Positions 22,691-33,399 of a stretch of 64,000 nucleotides of DNA are shown here, piece by piece. Location of the stretch: NCBI RefSeq assembly GCF_018991925.1, contig NW_024756914.1:5059375-5123374 (forward strand). Reading direction: 5' to 3'. Numbering within the stretch: the first letter of the stretch is position 1; every line of letters starts with the position of its first letter. The stretch comes from Homarus americanus (taxonomy: Eukaryota; Arthropoda; Malacostraca; Decapoda; Nephropidae). The position numbers and the translations under genes were made by a program. The notes below the pieces were generated by a model that saw only the letters and a program-made list of their open reading frames with translations, was not told the origin of the DNA and ran no database searches.

Positions 22691-23540
22691 TGCTGAGATA
22701 TGACGATTTACGACTTGGTTCTTTATGTGCAGTGGTCATATTTGATTTTAACGTGTTCAGAAGAGTGATGGTGGTTTCAAAATATGACAGATGGACTCTT
22801 TGGCATCGAAAACATAGGTCTATACATCGAAACGAAGTCTCTATCCTCAACGGTTATTGAGTTATGGCGATTTTTCGATATACCTCAATATGCACGTCGG
22901 CAGTATTGAATTTCAGGCAGTTGGAAGCATGGTATGATCATGGAACTATGTTAAATAGATTCCTTGGGGTCGAAAACATGGGTCTAGACACCAAAATGAA
23001 TTCCTTAGGTGGTTTACTAAGAAAGATATTCTGATTTAGTGATTTGGCTTAGGTCAAATTATGCAAAATGCTCAATATATGCAAATTAGCATCTGGCAGT
23101 TTCTAAGTCCTCATGACCAGTACATTGCATTTCCAGCATAAAACCTTATAGTACTCTACGTTTCTAGGTTCACTGAAGAACATATAGGACCGGCTAGTAG
23201 ACTATACCAGTTGTTGATGATTGTTACAATGGTTGGGATTGTGCAGCGATCAGTACGTGGTCGTATGGGCTGGAGGCGGCTGTAATGTTGAACAGTAATA
23301 TGTGGACGAGGGATCTCAGGTGGTAGCAGGTGACGGTGGTGATGATGGTGCAGTAACTTCGTCCCTAACTAACAGATGAGGCTATGGTAATGATCAGAGA
23401 GTGCTGAGAATCCTTGTTATGTGGGGGTGGGGGGTGAATGAGAGGTTAAGAGTAAAATATTATATTATTTGTTTAATATTCAAGTCATGAGACGCCTGCA
23501 GGAGGGTGTGGGGATTGTGAGGGAGAATTGAACGTCGGAC
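22691..23540. other. Non-repetitive, AT-rich stretch, no gene recognised
   Basis: This is possibly the 3' continuation of the preceding multicopy element: CTTTGGCATCGAAAACATAG near 22800 recurs, diverged, as CCTTGGGGTCGAAAACATGG near 22964, indicating an internal imperfect repeat. I see no coding potential. Confidence 0.35.
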
Positions 23541-23640
23541 ATTCTTCATCAGGAGGAGGAGGAAAAGAGGAGAAGGGGAGAATGAGGAGAAAGAAGAAGG
23601 GGAGAATGGGGAGGAGGAAAAAGTAGAGGAGAGCAACTGG
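23541..23640. repeat. Polypurine low complexity
   Basis: GGAGGAGGAAAAGAGGAG-type words. Confidence 0.7.
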
Positions 23641-23719
23641 GTCCAGAATCTTAAATATTCTGAAGAAATGTCTATTTTTCTCGCTTAAATTGAATATAAA
23701 ACCTCGCCTTCACGGCCTC

Positions 23720-23945
23720 TTCTTCCTTTCTCCTTCCCTTCTTCCCCCGCCCTCCCCTTCTTCCCCCCTTCTCTCCCTCCTTCTCTCCCCTCCCTTCTCT
23801 TCCCTTCTCCTGTCCCTCCTCCTGTCCCCACCCTTCTCTCCTCCCTTCTCTTCCCCTTCTCTCCCTCCCTTCTCTCCCCCCCTTCTCCTCCTCCCCTCCC
23901 TTCTCTCCCCCTCCTCCTGTCCCCTCCTCATCCTCCTCTCCCTCA
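23720..23945. repeat. Polypyrimidine low-complexity tract
   Basis: CCCTTCTCTCC and CTCCTCCTGTCC repeats. Open frames on both strands reflect composition. Confidence 0.85.
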
Positions 23946-23949
23946 TGGT

Positions 23950-24000
23950 TGGTAGTAGTGGTGGTGATAGTAGTAGTAGTAGTGATAGTAGTTTTTTTTT
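23950..24000. repeat. (GTA)n-type simple repeat
   Basis: GTAGTGGTGATAGTAGTAG words, next to a T run that borders a LINE 3' end. Confidence 0.85.
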
Positions 24001-24190
24001 TTTAAATATGTTCTCCAGCCTCCCCCACCATTTTATTATCTTAATATTAAATATCATAATACATAAGTAGCTATCCTAGCTGAGTTGAGTTAGCTGAGCC
24101 GCAGATCTATGCGGCATTCAGTGACTGTTGCCTCATAGTCAATATCTGCAGCTGTTGTCGGCTTTGGGGCCGAAGCTTTCGTTCCCGAGG
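24001..24190 (-). mobile_element. 3' end of the REL-type LINE, copy 1
   Basis: Read on the minus strand it matches the 3' terminal 190 bp of the element seen at 25130-25395 and 61790-61990: the GACTATGAGGC coding end, CGCATAGATCTGCGGCTCA, TATTAGG/TATGATATTTAATATT, then GGGGGAGGCTGGAG and an A run. It is severely 5'-truncated, ending inside the C-terminal coding region next to GTAGTGATGG repeats. Confidence 0.85.
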
Positions 24191-24420
24191 CAGAGCAGTA
24201 GTAGTAATAGTGATGGTGATAGTAGTAGTAGTGGTGGTGATAGTAATAGTAGTGGTGGTGATTGTAGTAGTAGTAGTAGTGATATCATTATCTGTGGTAG
24301 TGATGGTGATATAAGTAGTCGTAGTAATAGCAATGGTGATAGCAGTAATAGTGGTGGTGATAGTAGTAGTAGTCGTAGTAATAGCGATGGTGATAGTAGT
24401 AGTAGTAGTGGTTCGATGGT
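24191..24420. repeat. GTAGTGATGGTGATAGTAGT simple repeat
   Basis: Trinucleotide-phase repeat of GTA, GTG and ATG words, separating two copies of the same LINE. Confidence 0.9.
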
Positions 24421-24424
24421 CCAT

Positions 24425-25395
24425 TACGACAGAACGACAGCACAGCCAAAGTGATAAGTTGCAGCAACTGTTGTTGCAAGTACCAGAGAAATTAAAAAAA
24501 GTAGCTATAGCACAGGAGGTGGGCGCCTCGAACTGGTTAACTACGTTACCGATGAGGGCAAATGGTTTCAGTCTCAAAAAAACAAGAATTTACAGATGCC
24601 AATGCTCTAAGGTAGGGTAGGCCAGTAGAAGGTTTGCCCTCCCAATGCGTGTGTGGCTCTTCCTATGATGGCGATCATGCCATGGTGTGCAAGAAAGGGG
24701 GCTTCATATGCATGAGGCATGACGAAATAAGTGATCTCACAGCAAATATGTTGAAGGAAATCTGCTGTGATATCAAGTGAACCGACCCTCCTTCCATTGG
24801 ATGGTGAGATCTTCCAACATAGGACTTCAAACACATCCAACGAAGCCCGTGTGGACGTCAGTGCTCGAGGATTCTGGACGCGGGGACAGCGAGCTTTCTT
24901 CGACATCAGGATTTTTTGATCCCACTGGCCACTTGTCACCGTAACCTAGCTCTCGATGCTGCACATAGGAGGAACGAGAACGACAAGAGAAGGGCATATG
25001 GGGACAGAATTCAAAACGTTGATCAAGGCAGCTTCACTCCTCTAGTGTTCACAACCTCTGGTGGGATGGGCCCAAGTGCAAGATGTTTCTACGCCAGACT
25101 CGCGGAGGTTGATCTCCGAACAGAAGCAGCAGCCAGAAGTTATGTTACAGCCTGGATGAGATGTCGACTGTCCTTCTCTCTCCTTCGGTCGGCTTTGCTC
25201 TGCCTCAGGAACAGGCTCCTGCCCTCTCCGACAACTGCTGCAGATATTGACTATGAGGCTACAGTCACCGAATGCCGCATAGATCTGCAGCTCAACTAAT
25301 TTAACACAGATAGGATAGCTTATTATGTATTAGGATATTTAATATTAAGGTAAATAAATGGTGGCGAAGGTGTGGCTATTGGAGGCTGGGCCACA
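24425..25395 (+). pseudogene. REL-type LINE C-terminal region, copy 2
   Basis: The plus strand carries pieces of one protein in shifting frames: QVPEKLKKVAIAQEVGASNW (24470-24535), the RHDEISDLTANMLKEICCDI block (24716-24775), then TSNTSNEARVDVSARGFWTR (24815-24880) followed by FFDIRIF. Next come KRRAYGDRIQNVDQGSFTPL, VFTTSGGMGPSARCFYARL and AWMRCRLSFSLLRSALLCLR (24980-25205). An R-H-D/N helix followed by a D-x-GFW...FFD-x-R pattern resembles the restriction-like endonuclease placed after RT in R2/NeSL-type LINEs (inference). The 3' UTR ends in GGAGGCTGGGCCACATTTAA plus an A run, then GTAGTGGTGATG simple repeats. Several stops make it dead. Confidence 0.8.
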
Positions 25396-25520
25396 TTTAA
25401 AAAAAAAAAAAGTAGTGGTGATGATACTAGTGATGGTGATAGTAGTAGTAGTGATGGTAAGAGTAGTAGTAGTGGTGATGATACTAGTGATGGTGATAGT
25501 AGTAGTTGTGGCGGTGGCAG
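25396..25520. repeat. GTAGTGATGATACTAGTGAT simple repeat
   Basis: This is the microsatellite directly after the A run at the LINE 3' end. A 51-bp block is repeated about twice. Confidence 0.9.
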
Positions 25521-25539
25521 ACGCTGGCACCACCGCCCT

Positions 25540-25736
25540 TACAATGGCTTCCTTCCCCCTCTCTCTCTCTCCCTCAGTCCCTCCATACCTCTTGTCTTAT
25601 CTCCCCCTACGCCCTCCACGGATTTATCTCTCTTTCTCTACCTTCTTTCTCTTTGTCTATTTTTTTGTCTCCTCTGTCTTTCTCTGTTTGTGTGTCTGTC
25701 TATGTCATTCTACTCTCTCTCATTCTTGTTTTTTGT

Positions 25737-25738
<2 letters not shown>
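25540..25738. repeat. Pyrimidine-rich low complexity
   Basis: CTCTCTCCCT and TTTCTCT words with no gene. Confidence 0.7.

Positions 25739-25793
<55 letters not shown>
25739..25793. repeat. (CT)n microsatellite
   Basis: Uninterrupted CT dinucleotides. Confidence 0.95.
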
Positions 25794-25796
<3 letters not shown>

Positions 25797-25924
25797 CTCC
25801 TAAATTGAACGTGTAAAAATCAATCCTGGAGAGAGAGCTCACTACCTGAGACTATACTGGAGACTACCATATTATCTTTACACCTTTTGGTCATTCTTGC
25901 CAGGTGACTATTGTACCTTATTGT

Positions 25925-26062
25925 GTTTCAGGTGTTTTGTAGTCTTTGTACCTGTGTTGCTATATTGTACCTGTGCTTGTATCTGTACCTGTGCATATCT
26001 GTACCTGTGCTTGTATCTGTACCTGTGCTTGTATCTGTACCTGCAATTGTATCTGTACCGTT
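25925..26062. repeat. Tandem repeat, 18-bp unit with GTACCTGTG core
   Basis: TGTACCTGTGCTTGTATC is repeated about six times, with degenerate first copies. Confidence 0.88.
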
Positions 26063-26079
26063 ATTTTTTCAGATGATTT

Positions 26080-26440
26080 TGAAGAAGGGAGAGTGAGGGA
26101 GAAGGGGTGGTAAGGGAGAGTGAGGGAGATGGGGTGGTGAGGAGAAGTGAAGTAAAGGGAGAATTAATGAGGAGAGGAGAGTGAGGAGAAAGAGAGGTGG
26201 TAAGGGAGAGAGTGGTAAGGAGAGTGAGGGAGAGGTGGTGAGGGAAGGGGTGGTGAGGGAGGTGGAAGGCAGAGATGGGAGGTTGAGGAGGGAGGAGGGA
26301 GGAAGGTAATGAGGAGAGGGAGTAAGGGGAGAGGAAGGTGAGGGAGAATGGAGGCTGAGGGAGGTGGAGGTGAGGGAGGGGGAGAGTAGGGCAGGGGAGA
26401 GTGAGGGAGGTGGGGAGGAAGGGAAAAAGATATATCGCTA
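26080..26440. repeat. Polypurine tract, GGTGAGGGAGAG words
   Basis: A 350-bp G/A/T-rich low-complexity region with no gene. Confidence 0.85.
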
Positions 26441-26462
26441 GAAACAGGCCATTGTTGAGAGC

Positions 26463-26463
<1 letters not shown>

Positions 26464-26543
<80 letters not shown>
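26464..26543. repeat. (CA)n microsatellite
   Basis: Uninterrupted CA run of about 80 bp. Confidence 0.97.
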
Positions 26544-26545
<2 letters not shown>

Positions 26546-26619
26546 TTTCCCTTATTTTTTGAGGGAGTCCTGGAAAATTGACAAGCCCTCCAGGGTCAGG
26601 TGTTGTGGTGCCGACTATA

Positions 26620-26760
26620 ACAATCCAACCTATACAACAATAACAACAATACCGCCAAAACATCAGCAATACAACAACAATAACACCACCAAAACAACAA
26701 CAATGCCAACATCAACAACATCAATAACAACAACATTAATTATAGTGTAAACGACAAAAG
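26620..26760. repeat. (CAA)n-like simple repeat
   Basis: AACAACAATACCACC-type words, imperfect. Confidence 0.75.
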
Positions 26761-26894
26761 CAACAACATGAACACTATCATTAATATAATAATGATGATT
26801 ATTTATATGAACAAGACATAAATACCAGGTAACAGCCACTGTATACAAACACACACACACTCACACACACCTCATAATTTGTTTGTGTTGGGGT

Positions 26895-27240
26895 CAGTGT
26901 GAACCAGCCAACCCCTCAGTGTGAACCAGCTGACCATCCAGTGTGAACCAGCTGGCCTCAGTAATGAACCAGCCGGCCCTCAGTGTAACCAGCCGGCCCT
27001 CGAGTGAACCAGCTGGCCCTCAGTGTGAACCAGCCGGCCCTCAGTGTGAACCAGCTGACCATCAGTGTGAACCAGCTGGCCATCAGTGTGAACCAGCCGG
27101 CCTCAGTGTGAACCAGCTACCATCAGTGTGAACCAGCTGGCCATCAGTGTGAACCAGCCGGCCATCAGTGTGAACCAGCCGGCCATCAGTGTGAACTAGC
27201 TGGCCATCAGTGTGAACCAGCTGGCCCTCAGTGAACCAGG
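26895..27240. repeat. Minisatellite, about 19-bp unit
   Basis: CAGTGTGAACCAGCTGGCC with CCGGCC and TGACCAT variants, about 17 copies. Many copies hold GCCGGC- or CAGCTG-type palindromes. Confidence 0.95.
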
Positions 27241-27289
27241 AGGTCACATGAAAATAGTGCATGGGTCAGAGGAGCATGTGGGGAGGAGG

Positions 27290-28365
27290 AATGGAATGGA
27301 CACGTGAGGGATGTGGACACGTGAGGTGAGGCAGGTGTGGACACGTGAGGGGTGAGGTGTGGACACGTGGTGGGCAGAGTGTGGACACGTGAGGGGTGAG
27401 GGTGTGTGGACACGTGGGGTGGGGCAGAGTGTGGACACGTGAGGGTGTGTGGACACGTGGTGGGGCAGAGTGTGGACACGTGAGGGTGAGGGGGTGTGTG
27501 GACACGTGGTGAGGGCAGAGTGTGGACGTGGGGGTGAGTGTGTGGACACGTGAGGTGGGCAGAGTGTGCATACGTGAGGTGAGGGTGTGTGGACACGTGA
27601 GGTGAGGCAGAGTGTGGACATGAGGGGGTGGTGTGTGGACACGTGGGGTGAGAGAGGGTGTGTGGACACGTGGGGTGAGGGGAGTGTGGACGTGAGGGGG
27701 TGAGGTGTGTGGACACGTGGGGTGAGAGAGTGTGGACACGTGGGGTGAGGGAGAGTGTGGACACGTGAGGTGAGAGTGTGGACACGTGGGGTGAGAGTGT
27801 GGACACGTGGGGGGTGAGGGGTGTGGACACGTGGGGGGTGAGGGAGTGTGTGGACACGTGGGGTGAGAGAGTGTGGACACGTGGGGTGAGGGAGAGGTGG
27901 GACACGTGAGGGGTGAGGGAGGGACACGTGGGGTGAGGGTGGGACACGGGGTGAGGGAGAGTGTGACACGTGGGGTGAGAGAGGTGGGACACGTGGGGTG
28001 AGAGAGTGTGGACACGTGGGGTGAGAGAGTGTGTGGACACGGGGTGAGAGAGGGGGACACGTGAGGGGTGAGGGAGGGACACGTGAGGTGAGGCAGAGGG
28101 ACACGTGGGTGAGAGAGTGTGGACACGTGGGGTGAGAGGTGTGACACGGGGTGAGAGAGTGTGTGGACACGGGGTGAGAGAGGACACGTGAGGGGTGAGG
28201 GTGTGCGGACACGTGGGGTGAGGGAGTGTGGGACACGTGAGGGTGAGGGAGTGTGGACACGTGGGGTGAGGGAGAGTGTGGACTCGTGGGGTGAGGGAGA
28301 GTGGACACGTGGGGTGAGAGAGTGGTGGACGTGAGGTGAGGCAGGACACGTGGGGTGAGTGTGTG
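27290..28365. repeat. 1.1-kb minisatellite, about 22-bp unit
   Basis: GTGTGGACACGTGGGGTGAG with AGAGA or GGGAGA spacers. The core contains the palindrome CACGTG in almost every copy. Minus-strand frames up to 401 codons (Ser/Pro/His/Thr only) are artefacts. Confidence 0.96.
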
Positions 28366-28389
28366 TGTTGACGCGTGGATGAGAGAGAG

Positions 28390-28545
28390 AGGAAGAATAC
28401 ATGGTCTCTCCCTCCGATCACTTCTCTATCCACCCTTTCTTTTCCACCATTTTTCCTTTTTCCCTCCCCTCTCTCCTCTCACCACGTCTCCCCTCTCTCC
28501 CTCCTCTCACTTCCCCTCTCATTCACGCTCCCAATCTCCTTACAC
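28390..28545. repeat. Pyrimidine-rich low complexity
   Basis: CTCTCTCC and CTTTTTCC words with no gene. Confidence 0.65.
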
Positions 28546-28680
28546 ACGGCGTTGCGGGCGTCAATGGTTTTCTGGATGCTAATTGGTTCGTTTGATGACG
28601 TAGGGGACGCGGGGAACCAATCACAGGTGTGGCACCCGGCCATAGCCATTAGGAAGGAAACACGGGAGAGGTCTGACGAA

Positions 28681-28819
<139 letters not shown>

Positions 28820-28914
28820 AACACGAATACGGGTAGTTTTATAAGTAAATGAGAGGACCTGTGTTGGCAGGCCTCTACAATGATGGGGAGGGGGGCCCTC
28901 CCGGTTACCCTCCC

Positions 28915-29215
28915 CAACATCTCTTACCTCCTCCTCCCCACCACCAACACCCCCAACCTCCCTCAACCTCTCTCCCCAACACCCTCAACCTCCTTCCTCT
29001 ACCACCACCTACACTCCCCCAACCTTCCTCCTGCTCTTCCCACCTCCATCACCAACATTCAAACCCCCCGTCACTCTACCACCACACCTCCCCCAACCTC
29101 CTCTCCACCACCACCTCCCAACCTCCTCCACCACCACCTCCCCCCAACCTCCTCCCTCCACCACCACCCCTCCCCAACCTCCTGTCCTTCCCCCATGTCA
29201 TCATCGCTCCCTCTA
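28915..29215. repeat. C-rich minisatellite, CCACCACC / CCCAACCTCCT words
   Basis: Imperfect repeats of CTCCCCAACCTCCTCCACCA with length variation. Confidence 0.88.
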
Positions 29216-29286
29216 ATGACAGTGTAAGCAGCTCTGTCCCTCTATTTTAAATACCAGTATTTCGTTAATTTTTCTTTATATTATTG

Positions 29287-29314
29287 ACAGAGAGAGAAAA
29301 AAAAAAAAAAAAAA
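29287..29314. repeat. A-rich run
   Basis: Mostly A with GAGAG at the left. Confidence 0.85.
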
Positions 29315-29406
29315 GAGAAAATCATTCGACATCTTCAATCAACCTGTGTCCCGTCATAGAGTCATCGGGGATCAAATATTAGAATGACAGAAACACTCGC
29401 ATCTGT

Positions 29407-29437
29407 CTAACCTAACCTAACCTAACCTAACCTAACC
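29407..29437. repeat. (CCTAA)n short run
   Basis: Five or so CCTAA units. This is the arthropod telomere-type pentamer but occurs here as a short interstitial run. Similar short runs lie at 32141-32160, 44786-44808 and 56826-56995. Confidence 0.85.
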
Positions 29438-29784
29438 AAACCATCAGTAGGTGTGTGCTGCTGGTGTGATAGTGTTAGAGTACCTTTGTTATATCACCTT
29501 TATTTAACCCCATTATATCGACCCTCACTCTACGTCCCTCGAGGAATGTTAATTCAATTATCTTAACACCTTAGGTACGAGGGTCTCTCCATGCTGAATA
29601 AAATCATCTGGCGTTAACCAAATAAAAATATGAAGTGTCGCCCAGTAGTGGAAGCGTTAATGTCTCTATACCAGGCGTTTGTGTCCTGGATTCTTTGTCA
29701 TTCTCCTCTGAAAGTTTTATAGGTAATCATTATCCAGCCGACACCTGTACAGCAGCACTGGAGATGCCCGCCAGGGGTCTACAG
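29438..29784. other. Non-repetitive stretch, no gene recognised
   Basis: Short open frames only. The right end meets the 3' end of a CR1-like LINE. Confidence 0.3.
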
Positions 29785-30560
29785 TACATAGAACATAAGA
29801 ATGGAGGAAACTGCAGCGGGCCTATTGGCCCATACTGAACAGTCCTGTACACCCAACCCCTATTGCTCATATGAGCATCCAACCTACTGTATGTTTGAAG
29901 CAATTCAGCGTATTCGAGTTAATGATGATATTTGGTAACTTGTTCCATTCATCCACTACTCTGTTCCAAACCAATGGTTACCTATTTCACGCCTAAATCT
30001 AAATTTATCTAATTTAAAACCATTGTTACGAGTTTGCTCCTGGTTGGATAGTTTGGAGTACCTTTGTAATGTCCCCTTTGTTTAGCCCTGCCTTCCACTT
30101 ATACACCTCTATCAGGTCGCCCCCGTTCTACGTCTCTCGAGGAGTGCAAATTAAGATGCTTTAGCCTGTCTCTATACTCAAGGTCCTAATGCCTTATTAG
30201 TCTTGTCATTCTCCTCTGAATTCTTTCCAAGGATTCTATATCCATTCTGTAATACGGTGACCAGAACTGAACTGCGTAGTCCAGGTGTGGTCTCAAGAGC
30301 AAGATACAGTTTACGATGACCTCTAGTCTTGTAACTAACACTCCTTTGTATGAACCCAATTTTGTAGCCTTGTTACGAGCAAAACACATTGTTTACTTGG
30401 TTTAAGGTTCCTACTTATCACACTCCTAAATCTCTCTCGCAGTCGGATTTCTCTATGGCATCGTTGTTCATCTGGTATCTGGTTTCCCTGTTTACATCTC
30501 CTATACTGAGTACTTTACATTTGTCGACGTTGAATTTCATCTGCCATTTTTCAGACCATA
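29785..30560 (-). pseudogene. CR1-like LINE remnant, copy 1 (reverse-transcriptase C-terminus)
   Basis: On the minus strand, from about 30545 down, the frames read MKFNVDKCKVLSIG, SDCERDLGV, a region containing FARNKATKLGS, DYAVQFWSPYYRMDIESLER (in the frame 30389-30186) and IQRRMTRLI. The DKFRFRREIG-type block then follows in other frames. This is the thumb and post-RT region of a CR1-like LINE that I recall as very common in decapod genomes. Stops and frameshifts (for example around 30390 and 30186) make it inactive. It ends near 29785 with the characteristic GGCCCATACTGAACAGTCC and TTATGTTCT segment. A second copy is at 41943-42720. Confidence 0.85.
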
Positions 30561-30601
30561 ATGCCATTTTTCAGACCATGTCTGCCATTTTTCAGACCAT
30601 A
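30543..30601. repeat. Short tandem triplication
   Basis: CTGCCATTTTTCAGACCAT occurs three times with one truncated junction, exactly where the LINE 5' truncation meets dispersed repeat A. Confidence 0.85.
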
Positions 30602-30735
30602 GTATATATCAGGTGCCTCAAAGAGAGCTCAGGTTCTCAACTGGCTCAGCCATGTTAATATTGTTATTATTACCCACTCTGTATCTGTGTTGTGTGGCTA
30701 AATAAACTGTTTAATATCAGTATCAATTCAATGAG
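30602..30735 (+). repeat. Dispersed repeat A, opposite-orientation copy
   Basis: This is the reverse complement of the 195-565 block. It reads AGGTGCCTCAAAGAGAGCTC ... GGCTAAATAAACTGTTTAAT ... ATCAATTCAA, with an AATAAA signal in the plus sense near its end. Confidence 0.85.
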
Positions 30736-30967
30736 TGTTGTGTCCAAGAAATACGTGAAGTGTAGAGAGGAGTATCGGGTGTTGCTGAGGTGGCCGCGGG
30801 GTAACGTGAAGGAGGATGTGGTCAGGGGTGTGGCTGGCGGGTGGCTCACGCGCGCTGCTCTGGAGAGTCAAGCATACCAATCTGACCGGCAAAGTCGTAC
30901 CCAGGGAAGATACGACCCGCAGTCAGCCTTGACCCTCCCGTCTCTGGGGAATTTGGGCCCTGGGTGA
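30731..30967 (+). CDS. Doubtful small open frame, 78 codons
   Basis: An ATG at 30731 opens a 78-codon frame with balanced composition (MSVVSKKYVKCREEYRVLLR onward) in a relatively GC-rich, non-repetitive segment with CpGs (CGCGCGC). It recognisably matches nothing I know and has no partner exon. It could be a chance frame or the first exon of an unseen gene. Confidence 0.15.
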   Translation: MSVVSKKYVKCREEYRVLLRWPRGNVKEDVVRGVAGGWLTRAALESQAYQSDRQSRTQGRYDPQSALTLPSLGNLGPG

Positions 30968-31704
30968 AATTTTATTTAATTCTCGTTGGTGGATGTTAGG
31001 TGACCTTTGACCTTACAGATATGACCTGGTAACGACAGTGGGTGTCAGGTCAGCTGTGTGACCCTGGGAGTGTAGGTCGCATGTAGCCCCTCGGGTTGGT
31101 GTGCTCCGTCATGGTGAGGACGACACCTGTGCCCTGTACAGGTGTTGTCTGATTGCCTTCAGGTGTACACACGACTCATTGACTCGCATACTGATGGACG
31201 TGTGTGTGGCTTGTACATGGGGTAGTAGTGAAGATGTTGGTAGTGGTGGTGGTGATGTAGGTGGTAAGGGCGCTGTCAGAGGGCCTAGATCTGACAGGTG
31301 ATGACTGCCACCTGCATCATATCAGGGGCCCACTCAAACACACACCGCCCATCCAGCTATATATGTTTACCAGTAACTCAAAGAGAGAGAGCATTTGAAA
31401 GTATATAAGAAAATTTGGCCCCCAAAAGACCGAAAATATTTGGGAGAAATATAAAACGAACCCCCAAAACTACGAAAGGCTCTTGGGGGGGAAAGTATTA
31501 AAGTCCTTTGGAAAGTTTAATACCATTGGAGTACTTTAGACGTAAGATAGTAACCCAACACACGTCCTCCTGAGCGGTACATCAACAAGTGTTATGTTGT
31601 TATACGTTAAGCACTTACGAGCGGCTCGTGTGTTGGTGACCTGTGTCAAGTGACCCAGAGAGTCAAGTTTCAGTAAGGTCGGGTGAAGGATCCTGGGGCA
31701 CCGT
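30968..31704. other. Non-repetitive stretch, no gene recognised
   Basis: This holds no domain-bearing frame. A pair of AAAATATTTGGGAGAAATA-like A-rich segments lies around 31410-31470. Confidence 0.3.
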
Positions 31705-31800
31705 AAACATACTCATATTGAAGCAGTTTATTTAGCCAGAAAATACAGATAATGTGAACAATAACACCAATATTGGTACCGCTGAGCATATTAAGAGTTT
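31705..31800 (-). repeat. Dispersed repeat A, diverged partial copy
   Basis: CAGTTTATTTAGCCAGAAAA and an ACAATAACACCAATATTGG-like stretch resemble the CAGTTTATTTAGCCACACAA and AATAATAACAATATTAACAT parts of the other copies. Confidence 0.65.
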
Positions 31801-32280
31801 CATATGTTGGCAGTGACTCTACCACCTGTAGCCCTCAGACAACAGCTGGCACTCTACCCACAAGTGGCACTGAAAGTACATCTCAAGTACCACTCGTTGT
31901 ACGGCTCACCCCCACCCTCCAGGACGAGTACAATGTCTCGCCAGTTATCCCAAGTTGGTCTGTGTCCTGTCGCGTTAACATATAAATAAACATTGCGCCA
32001 TAACAAACATTACGCCATAAACATTACGTCATTAAACACCAATTATATTATTAACTTGACCTCCATCTTTAGCATTTAAGATGGATCACCAAGTTTAAAC
32101 ACCCCAGTTTATTTAACCAGCTAAAACACCTTAGCACTAACCTAACCTAACCTAACCTTACTATACCTTAACACTGTCATTAGTTAGTCAAATAAGTTAG
32201 TATTTGTTTACAAGATTGAGTACATATATTGTACTCTGATGCCAGGTATTTCCGCCTCAGAGTACTTTCCTTACAGAGTT
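31801..32280. other. Non-repetitive stretch with a short CCTAA run
   Basis: This contains ACCTAACCTAACCTAACC near 32141 and no recognisable gene. A (T/C)ATTACGCCATAAACATTA motif repeats twice near 31985-32030. Confidence 0.35.
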
Positions 32281-32840
32281 GAGTACACGCATACATAGTA
32301 CACTACACCCCATCTCCTCCTCCCCCATCTCCCTCCCCCGCCGTTTATATCACCAGGGAAGTAGGTCATTTATTACACAGATTTTCCCAATTATCCAGCA
32401 CAAGTGAGGCGAGGGAGCTAGTGTCACCCCCTTCCTCCCCCTTCCTCCATCCCTCCACCATGGCAGTAATCAATTTGCATAAGTACAAAAGATAATGACA
32501 ATTTGGACGCGTTGATACTACAGGGTGGAGGAGGAAGGGGGAAGGGAAGGAAGAAAGGAGGGGAGGGCAGATGTTGGCTGTCGTTTGAATCTGTCCTAAA
32601 ATAAGACAATACCCAATCTCTCCATCCTTCCCTCCTTCACTCCTTACCTTCCTCGGTTTCTCCCTTCTTCAACACCTCTCTCTCCTCCTTCTTTCGATCT
32701 CATTTCCTCTCTCCTCCCACTCCTCCTCCCCTCGACCTCCTCCCACTCCCTCCCCCTTCCCACTCAACCTCTCCCCAGAAATAATTGGCACGACAAACGG
32801 GGATCTGAGGGAGAGAGAGAGAGAGAGCCTCTCTCTCTCT
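32281..32840. repeat. Alternating pyrimidine- and purine-rich low complexity
   Basis: CTCCTCCCCC, CTCTCTC and GAGAGAGAG words with short unique islands. No gene is seen. Confidence 0.5.
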
Positions 32841-32964
32841 CACTTGTGATCTTAACGTCTCACTCAATCCTCTCGTGTCTGTTCTCATTTTATTCGTGTT
32901 CTTTGCTATTATTCTTATCGTTCATCTTTATTGTGTTGTCACGGGTCTCAGCGCCGGAGTGTCA

Positions 32965-33095
32965 GGACGTGTGTGGTTTAGTGTCAGCGTGTATTTCAGA
33001 CGTGTGGTTTAGTGTCAGCGTGTGTCAGGACGTGGGTGTGGTTTAGTGTCAGCGTGTGTCAGCACATGGGTGTGGTTCAGTGTCACGTGTGTCAG
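32965..33095. repeat. Tandem repeat, about 30-35-bp unit
   Basis: GTGTGGTTTAGTGTCAGCGT followed by GTGTCAGGACGTGG, about four copies. Confidence 0.85.
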
Positions 33096-33321
33096 ACCGG
33101 TTCACCTCTGACAACCTGGAATTAACGAGGCGAAAACCTTCTCGTTGGTAGAGTGGTTCACATACATACACACACACTCTCCTACTACTACTTACTATTA
33201 CTACTATCACTCCCCACTACTACCACGACAACCACTATCACATCTACCAACCTCCACCACCATTCTCAGTACTAGTGTTGGCTGGTCGTGTCATCTTTCA
33301 CCGGATTTCCAAATATTATCG

Positions 33322-33356
33322 TCTGTGTGTGTGTGTGTGTGTGTGTCTGTGTGTGT
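33322..33356. repeat. (TG)n microsatellite
   Basis: TG dinucleotides with one TC interruption. Confidence 0.9.
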
Positions 33357-33399
33357 ACGTGTACTTGACACCAGATTACCCCAATTAGCAGGTTCAGCC

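Noticed and set aside
22375..22860. 161-codon plus-strand frame as an intact gene
   Set aside because: Its first 100 residues continue the broken multicopy protein at 21461, and the last 60 are unlike it. It is the tail of a pseudogene rather than an independent gene.
24607..24939. 110-codon minus-strand frame
   Set aside because: It is antisense to the recognisable LINE coding blocks on the plus strand.
29407..29437. Telomere (CCTAA)n
   Set aside because: It holds only about five units and is interstitial, with non-telomeric sequence on both sides. Similar short runs at 32141, 44786 and 56826 show this is a common interstitial word.
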